From Dehalococcoidia bacterium (GTDB lineage Bacteria; Chloroflexota; Dehalococcoidia; Lucifugimonadales; Lucifugimonadaceae), in NCBI GenBank assembly GCA_026421215.1, contig JAPKBN010000002.1:62001-126000 (forward strand): DNA of 64,000 bases, written 5' to 3'. The translations under genes were made by a program, and so were the position numbers. Below the pieces are notes generated by a model. That model did no database searches and was not told the origin of the DNA. It saw only the letters and a program-made list of their open reading frames with translations. Shown here in pieces: positions 59,477-64,000 of this stretch. The number at the start of each line of letters is the position of its first letter. The stretch's first letter is position 1.

Positions 59477-59583
59477 CAGTCGTTACTCGTGTCCCGCTGG
59501 GCTATGATCTTGTCGATCCCCGAAGGATTGGGCTGAGACAGGTACAGAACAGAGGGCTCTATGAATCACAAGGAAGAGATTTG

Positions 59584-59850
59584 ATGGCCCTCGTTTTCAT
59601 TCCGCATGCGATGCGAAAACTGACAAACGGTCAACTGGAAACGCAGATTCCGGGTAAGAATCTACGTGAGGTGATTGAAAATCTCGAGAAAGAGTTTCCA
59701 GGCGCTGCTGAATACCTTTTGCAGGACGGAAACCTTAAACCGGGAATAGCTGCCGTGGTCGGCGAACAGACGACCCGCCAGGGCCTGCTCCACAAGATTG
59801 ATGACGACAATACAGAGGTCCACTTCCTCCCGGCGATCGCAGGCGGCTAG
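59584..59850 (+). CDS. MoaD/ThiS-family ubiquitin-like sulfur carrier protein
   Basis: 89-codon ORF ending in 'FLPAIAGG' (C-terminal Gly-Gly); beta-grasp pattern. Confidence 0.83.
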   Translation: MALVFIPHAMRKLTNGQLETQIPGKNLREVIENLEKEFPGAAEYLLQDGNLKPGIAAVVGEQTTRQGLLHKIDDDNTEVHFLPAIAGG

Positions 59851-59949
59851 CTATGCGTGAGTGGATTGGGGTTACGGGCCGTTCTCAACACCCACGATCA
59901 CTCACGCAGATGGCTTGGTAAACTGGGCACTCCTTACTAATTTGATGTT

Positions 59950-59982
59950 TCTGGTTTAATCGTGCAAGTCGATTGAACCAGA
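59950..59982. other. Stem-loop in AT-rich region upstream of folE
   Basis: TCTGGTTTAATCG-TGCAAGT-CGATTGAACCAGA, 13 bp including one wobble. Confidence 0.65.
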
Positions 59983-60068
59983 TAAATGAATGATGACTAT
60001 ATCCTACATAAATGAACAATAACCATCTGATGGATTCTTACAGAACGAGAGGGTTGCTGAAATTAATG

Positions 60069-60096
60069 TTGACAATAGACAACAATTATTTAACAA
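60069..60096 (+). promoter_or_regulatory. Possible sigma70-type promoter for folE
   Basis: TTGACA with TAACAA 16 nt downstream in AT-rich tract. Confidence 0.3.
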
Positions 60097-60167
60097 TGAT
60101 GGCTATGTTCACCAACGACTAACCACCGGTCGTAAGCCGTTGATGCAGCGACAGGGAGGGAACTTGC

Positions 60168-60833
60168 ATGATCGAAGAACAACCCGTAATGGCACCGGAC
60201 GGGCTCAGGATGGCCCCGGCTCAACTCGAGTTCGAGGACGGACCTGTCCTCAACGCAGAGTTTAAAAATCTAGTGGCCGGTGCGATCAGCACCATTCTTG
60301 AAGCCGTAGGTGAGGATCCTACCCGGAGCGGTATCGCCGATACTCCGTCACGCGTCGCTCGTATGTATGACGAACTGTTATCCGGCTACAAGACCGATCC
60401 CGTGGAGTTGCTGAACAACGCCCTGTTCGATGTCGAGTACGACGAGATGGTGGTTGTGAAAGATATCGATTTCTACAGCATGTGTGAACATCACATGCTT
60501 CCCTTCTATGGACACGCCTCTGTGGGCTACATTCCTGAAGATAAAGTGATCGGCCTTTCCAAAATCCCCCGTATCGTGGATATGTTTGCTCGTCGGTTGC
60601 AAGTCCAGGAGCGAATGACGCAGCAGATCGCCACTTTCCTAGAGGAACTGATCAGGCCCCGTGGCGTCGCCGTCGTCGTTGAGGCCAGCCACCTGTGCGC
60701 GGCCATGCGCGGCGTCAAAAAGCAGCGTACGCGCATGTTGACCAGCGCCATGCTGGGAGCGTTTAGGGACAACCCGTCCACCCGGGCCGAGTTCATGATG
60801 CACATCCGCGCCGGCTCCGATCCCAAGATGTGA
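60168..60833 (+). CDS. folE: GTP cyclohydrolase I
   Basis: '[27 protein letters not shown]', '[26 protein letters not shown]', '[27 protein letters not shown]', 'CAAMRGVKK'. Confidence 0.97.
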   Translation: MIEEQPVMAPDGLRMAPAQLEFEDGPVLNAEFKNLVAGAISTILEAVGEDPTRSGIADTPSRVARMYDELLSGYKTDPVELLNNALFDVEYDEMVVVKDIDFYSMCEHHMLPFYGHASVGYIPEDKVIGLSKIPRIVDMFARRLQVQERMTQQIATFLEELIRPRGVAVVVEASHLCAAMRGVKKQRTRMLTSAMLGAFRDNPSTRAEFMMHIRAGSDPKM

Positions 60834-60873
60834 TGGGACGTACAAGGAATACAGCTGCGGTACAGCTCAACGG

Positions 60874-61614
60874 ATGAACGCACAAAACAAAGTCGCCCTC
60901 GTTACCGGAGCCGGGGTACGCGTCGGGAAGGTCATTGCACGCCGACTGGCTAACTCGGGCGCTCGTGTAGCGGTCCACTACCGAAACTCGGAGATAGAGG
61001 CCCGGGAGTTTGTCGACGAAATTGTTTCCGGCGGTGGTCAGGCCGACATGTTCCAGGCTGAGCTTAGCGATCGTTCCCAGGCGGAATCTCTGGTCCCGGC
61101 CGTGGTCGAACGATTCGGCTCGCTGGATATCTTGATCAACAGCGCTTCTGTATTTCAGGATCGCTGGCTTGACGAGACGGACGACGCCAACTGGGACATG
61201 AATTTCGCCGTGAACGTAACCGCTCCATTCCTCCTGTCACGGTCGATGGCAAAGTATTTGGATGGCAATCCCGGGAAGATCGTTAACCTCACTGACTGGA
61301 ATACCACGCGTCCCAAGCGCTTTGCGTACGGCGTTAGCAAGGCGGCACTGGGTGGGCTGACGCGCTCACTCGCTGCGGCGCTTGCGCCATCAATTCAGGT
61401 CAACGAACTGGGGCTGGGGGCGATATTACTGCCGGTCACCGCCGCGCCCGATGAAGATGCTGAATTATTCGAGAAGCTGGCCTCCCGTACGCCCCTCGGC
61501 CGACTCGGGACTCCCGAAGAGGTGGCACAGGTCGTTATGACCCTGATTGAAAACGACTACATAACCGGTGAGACGATCTACGTGGACGGCGGCCAGAGGC
61601 TGTCTCGAGCATGA
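60874..61614 (+). CDS. SDR family oxidoreductase, pteridine reductase (PTR1/FolM)-like
   Basis: 'ALVTGAGVRVGKVIA' (TGxxxRxG), 'NLTDWNTTRPKRFAYGVSKAALGGLTRSLA'; adjacent to folE. Confidence 0.78.
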   Translation: MNAQNKVALVTGAGVRVGKVIARRLANSGARVAVHYRNSEIEAREFVDEIVSGGGQADMFQAELSDRSQAESLVPAVVERFGSLDILINSASVFQDRWLDETDDANWDMNFAVNVTAPFLLSRSMAKYLDGNPGKIVNLTDWNTTRPKRFAYGVSKAALGGLTRSLAAALAPSIQVNELGLGAILLPVTAAPDEDAELFEKLASRTPLGRLGTPEEVAQVVMTLIENDYITGETIYVDGGQRLSRA

Positions 61615-61630
61615 TCTATCGGAGATCCAC

Positions 61631-62305
61631 ATGACACATGATCCCAGCACAAAGGTTGCATTGATTACCGGCGCGACGGGTGGACTCGGATCGGCGATCG
61701 TGCCGGCATTTGGATCGGCCGGTTACAGCGTTGTTAGTTGCGATGCTGCGCATCCTCATGTGGCTCGGCAGTTCGACGTGACAGACCCGGCCGCAGTGGA
61801 AGCTGCTGTTAGTCACATCCTGACCGATTTCGGGCGGATTGACGTACTGGTTAACCTGGTTGGTGCGTGGCGGCCGCAGGATCCAATCTCCGAGATTACC
61901 GACGAAGATTGGGACGGGCTTTTCAAGATCAATTTCAAATCTGTACTGGTCATGTCACGCGCCGTCCTCCCGCACATGATTGAACGGGGTAGTGGGTGCA
62001 TCATCAACATCGGGGCCAAACAGGGCGAACGTGGCGCGGGCGGGAACGGCCCCTATTCGGTGGCGAAGGCAGGCGTGCTGGCGCTAACGGAGGTCATGGC
62101 GGACGAGACACGAAATTCTGGGATTACCGTTAACGCCGTGGTGCCCTCTGTGATCGACACACCTGGAAACCGCGCCAGCATGCCCGATGCAGATTTTGAT
62201 GTGTGGGTCCCCCCGGCGCAGATCGCAGCGACCATGGTGTTCCTCGCAAGCAACGAGGCGGCGAGTATCTCGGGAGACCGTATCCACGTGTTCAACAAGT
62301 CATGA
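61631..62305 (+). CDS. SDR family oxidoreductase
   Basis: 'ALITGATGGLGSAIV', 'VNLVGAWRPQDPI', 'NIGAKQGERGAGGNGPYSVAKAGVLALTEVMA'. Confidence 0.85.
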   Translation: MTHDPSTKVALITGATGGLGSAIVPAFGSAGYSVVSCDAAHPHVARQFDVTDPAAVEAAVSHILTDFGRIDVLVNLVGAWRPQDPISEITDEDWDGLFKINFKSVLVMSRAVLPHMIERGSGCIINIGAKQGERGAGGNGPYSVAKAGVLALTEVMADETRNSGITVNAVVPSVIDTPGNRASMPDADFDVWVPPAQIAATMVFLASNEAASISGDRIHVFNKS

Positions 62306-62655
62306 CGACGGATCGCATCCACATCACCGGGTTGCGCGTCGAGTGCATCGTCGGCATTAACGACTGGGAACGCGTCACAAAACAGGAGGTGGTCATCGAT
62401 ATCACCCTGCACGCCGACCTCACCAAACCCGGCGAATCAGACGATATCAAAGACACCATCAACTACCGTGACATCAGCAAGGCTGTACAGGCACATGTCG
62501 AGGCGTCGTCATACGGACTGTTAGAGGCCATGGCACGAAAGGTCGCAACGATATGCCTTGAGCCCGAGGCTGTAATCCGGGCTGACGTGAGCGTTCAAAA
62601 ACCTGGAGCGCTTCGTGGTGCGGACTCAGTTGGAGTGCAGATCAGCCGTTCGTGA
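62302..62655 (+). CDS. folB: Dihydroneopterin aldolase/epimerase
   Basis: 'IHITGLRVECIVGINDWERVTKQEVVIDITLHADL', 'INYRDISKAVQAHVEASSYGLLEAMARKVATICL'; ATGA overlap with preceding SDR. Confidence 0.92.
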   Translation: MTTDRIHITGLRVECIVGINDWERVTKQEVVIDITLHADLTKPGESDDIKDTINYRDISKAVQAHVEASSYGLLEAMARKVATICLEPEAVIRADVSVQKPGALRGADSVGVQISRS

Positions 62656-62718
62656 AAATCACAGCAGTTACATCTGGTACGAATGCGGTCGCTAGAGGGC
62701 TCTATCTACCCGCCCGTG

Positions 62719-63327
62719 TCACCCACTCTGGGCGCCCGGTCCCGGCGGATCGATCTCCAGCCCTCCACGTAACCCCGGCATGGCCCATGCTGCGTCGGGA
62801 TCGTCAGTTTCGACCTGCGCTACCAATTTGATGAAACCCTGGAGTCGGTTGTACTCACCCCTAACATCCGCGCTGGGATGCTTCCAGTCATACATGTAAC
62901 GCACCGACCGCACCCTCGCCTGCACCAGCTCCTTCGTGCAGTTAAAGCATGGGCGCAGTGTTGTGTACACGTCGGTCCCCTCTATTGGAGTGCCGAAACG
63001 GGCCGCTGATAGGATGGCGTTCTGCTCGGCGTGTACGCAAATGCACAGGTCGTATGCCTCGCCCGAAGAGTATTTTGTGCCCCGGTTCTCGCAGCGCTGG
63101 CATCCTCCGTCTTCGCAGTTCGGGAGCCCCTGGGCTGTCCCGTTGTATCCGGTGGACACGATCCGGTCATCACGAACGATCACAGCGCCGACCTTGCTGC
63201 CAAGGCAGTTGGCGCGTGCCCGCACGGCAATGCCGATAGCCATGTAGTACTGGTCGCGATCGGGCCGGATATGAGGCGTTTCAGAGGCGATAATAGGATT
63301 CCCGGATACAGGCAGATAGCGGGCCAA
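62719..63327 (-). CDS. dCMP deaminase / ComEB-like cytidine deaminase family
   Basis: 'GSKVGAVIVRDDRIVSTGYNGTAQGLPNCEDGGCQRC', 'CICVHAEQNAILSAARFG', 'TLRPCFNCTKELVQA'. Confidence 0.9.
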   Translation of the reverse strand: MARYLPVSGNPIIASETPHIRPDRDQYYMAIGIAVRARANCLGSKVGAVIVRDDRIVSTGYNGTAQGLPNCEDGGCQRCENRGTKYSSGEAYDLCICVHAEQNAILSAARFGTPIEGTDVYTTLRPCFNCTKELVQARVRSVRYMYDWKHPSADVRGEYNRLQGFIKLVAQVETDDPDAAWAMPGLRGGLEIDPPGPGAQSG

Positions 63328-63434
63328 ACAGGCTGCTATTCTAGCTTCATTATTATGATCGTCAGCCCCAATGTCGCTTCATACGTGACCGCAAGTGACG
63401 AAAACGGCACGCGCATTAAGGCCAGGAAAACCAA

Positions 63435-64000
63435 TTGAGCGGTACCACTACCCGACCCACGCTACCCGACTCCCGCGGCCGATTTGGGGACTACGGCGGA
63501 CGTTTCGTTCCTGAAACCCTGATGGCGGCGCTTGAAGAACTTGAACTCGAATACAAGTCGGCACGCTCAGATCCGGCGTTTGTTGCAGAGTTAGACGATC
63601 TGCTCGCCAACTACGTTGGGCGCCCGTCACCTCTCTACTTCGCCTCCAATCTCACTCGGGAACTGGGCGGAGCGCAGATCTACATCAAGCGCGAAGACAT
63701 CATCCACACCGGCGCACACAAGATCAATAACGCCGTCGGACAGGCGCTCCTCGCCCGTCGGCTTGGCAAAAAGCGGATCATCGCTGAAACAGGTGCCGGG
63801 CAGCACGGTGTTGCCACGGCTACCGTTTGCGCCATGTTCGGGATGGAATGTGTCGTCTACATGGGTGAAGAGGACATACGCCGCCAGGCGCCTAACGTCC
63901 GGCGCATGGAGATACTCGGAGCGACAGTCGAGACAGTGACCTCCGGTAGTCGAACGCTAAAAGACGCCATCAACGAGACGATACGGGACTGGGTTACGAA
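63435..64000 (+). CDS. trpB: Tryptophan synthase beta chain (3' end outside window; absent from ORF track)
   Basis: Manual translation '[25 protein letters not shown]...[83 protein letters not shown]'; TTG start. Confidence 0.95.
   Translation, partial: MSGTTTRPTLPDSRGRFGDYGGRFVPETLMAALEELELEYKSARSDPAFVAELDDLLANYVGRPSPLYFASNLTRELGGAQIYIKREDIIHTGAHKINNAVGQALLARRLGKKRIIAETGAGQHGVATATVCAMFGMECVVYMGEEDIRRQAPNVRRMEILGATVETVTSGSRTLKDAINETIRDWVT

Noticed and set aside
1-64000. CRISPR arrays, IS elements, phage genes, toxin-antitoxin or biosynthetic clusters
   Set aside because: None visible: no regularly spaced repeats, transposase, integrase or phage structural motifs in any plausible ORF

Overview
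64-kb bacterial chromosome window. Gene content and order suggest a Chloroflexota-like lineage (inference only; no rRNA seen). Left part (about 1-23 kb): accessory and catabolic genes, including a TPP enzyme, serine hydrolase, glutamine synthetase-family enzyme, malate synthase, three HpcH/HpaI-type aldolases, a GNAT acetyltransferase with an in-frame TGA, an amidohydrolase, two tandem amidases, a polysaccharide-deacetylase-fold hydrolase and an S9 peptidase, followed by a surE-panC-panB-DUF2520-P1 peptidase run. Middle: guaB3-type IMPDH, hisS, prfA and prmC on +, then a continuous minus-strand ribosomal-protein superoperon (rpsL-rpsG-fusA-S10-spc-alpha-truA-rplM-rpsI, about 49.7 to 28.3 kb). 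Right part: an atypical response regulator plus histidine kinase, two tandem amidohydrolases divergent from a three-subunit molybdenum hydroxylase, a MoaD/ThiS-like protein, a folE-SDR-SDR-folB pterin cluster, a dCMP deaminase-family gene and the start of trpB. No CRISPR array, transposase, rRNA or convincing tRNA was found. Most interesting leads: (i) a branched RNA-structure candidate at 23147-23286 upstream of guaB3; (ii) a GNAT gene interrupted by one in-frame TGA where family members usually carry Trp; (iii) hisS with no ATG/GTG/TTG start that preserves its N-terminus; (iv) a response regulator whose receiver has lost its phospho-acceptor features; (v) a two-SDR pterin cluster; (vi) missing tuf with a double hairpin in its place; (vii) a collagen-like Gly-rich N-terminus on ribosomal protein S5; (viii) three separate tandem duplications of catabolic genes.
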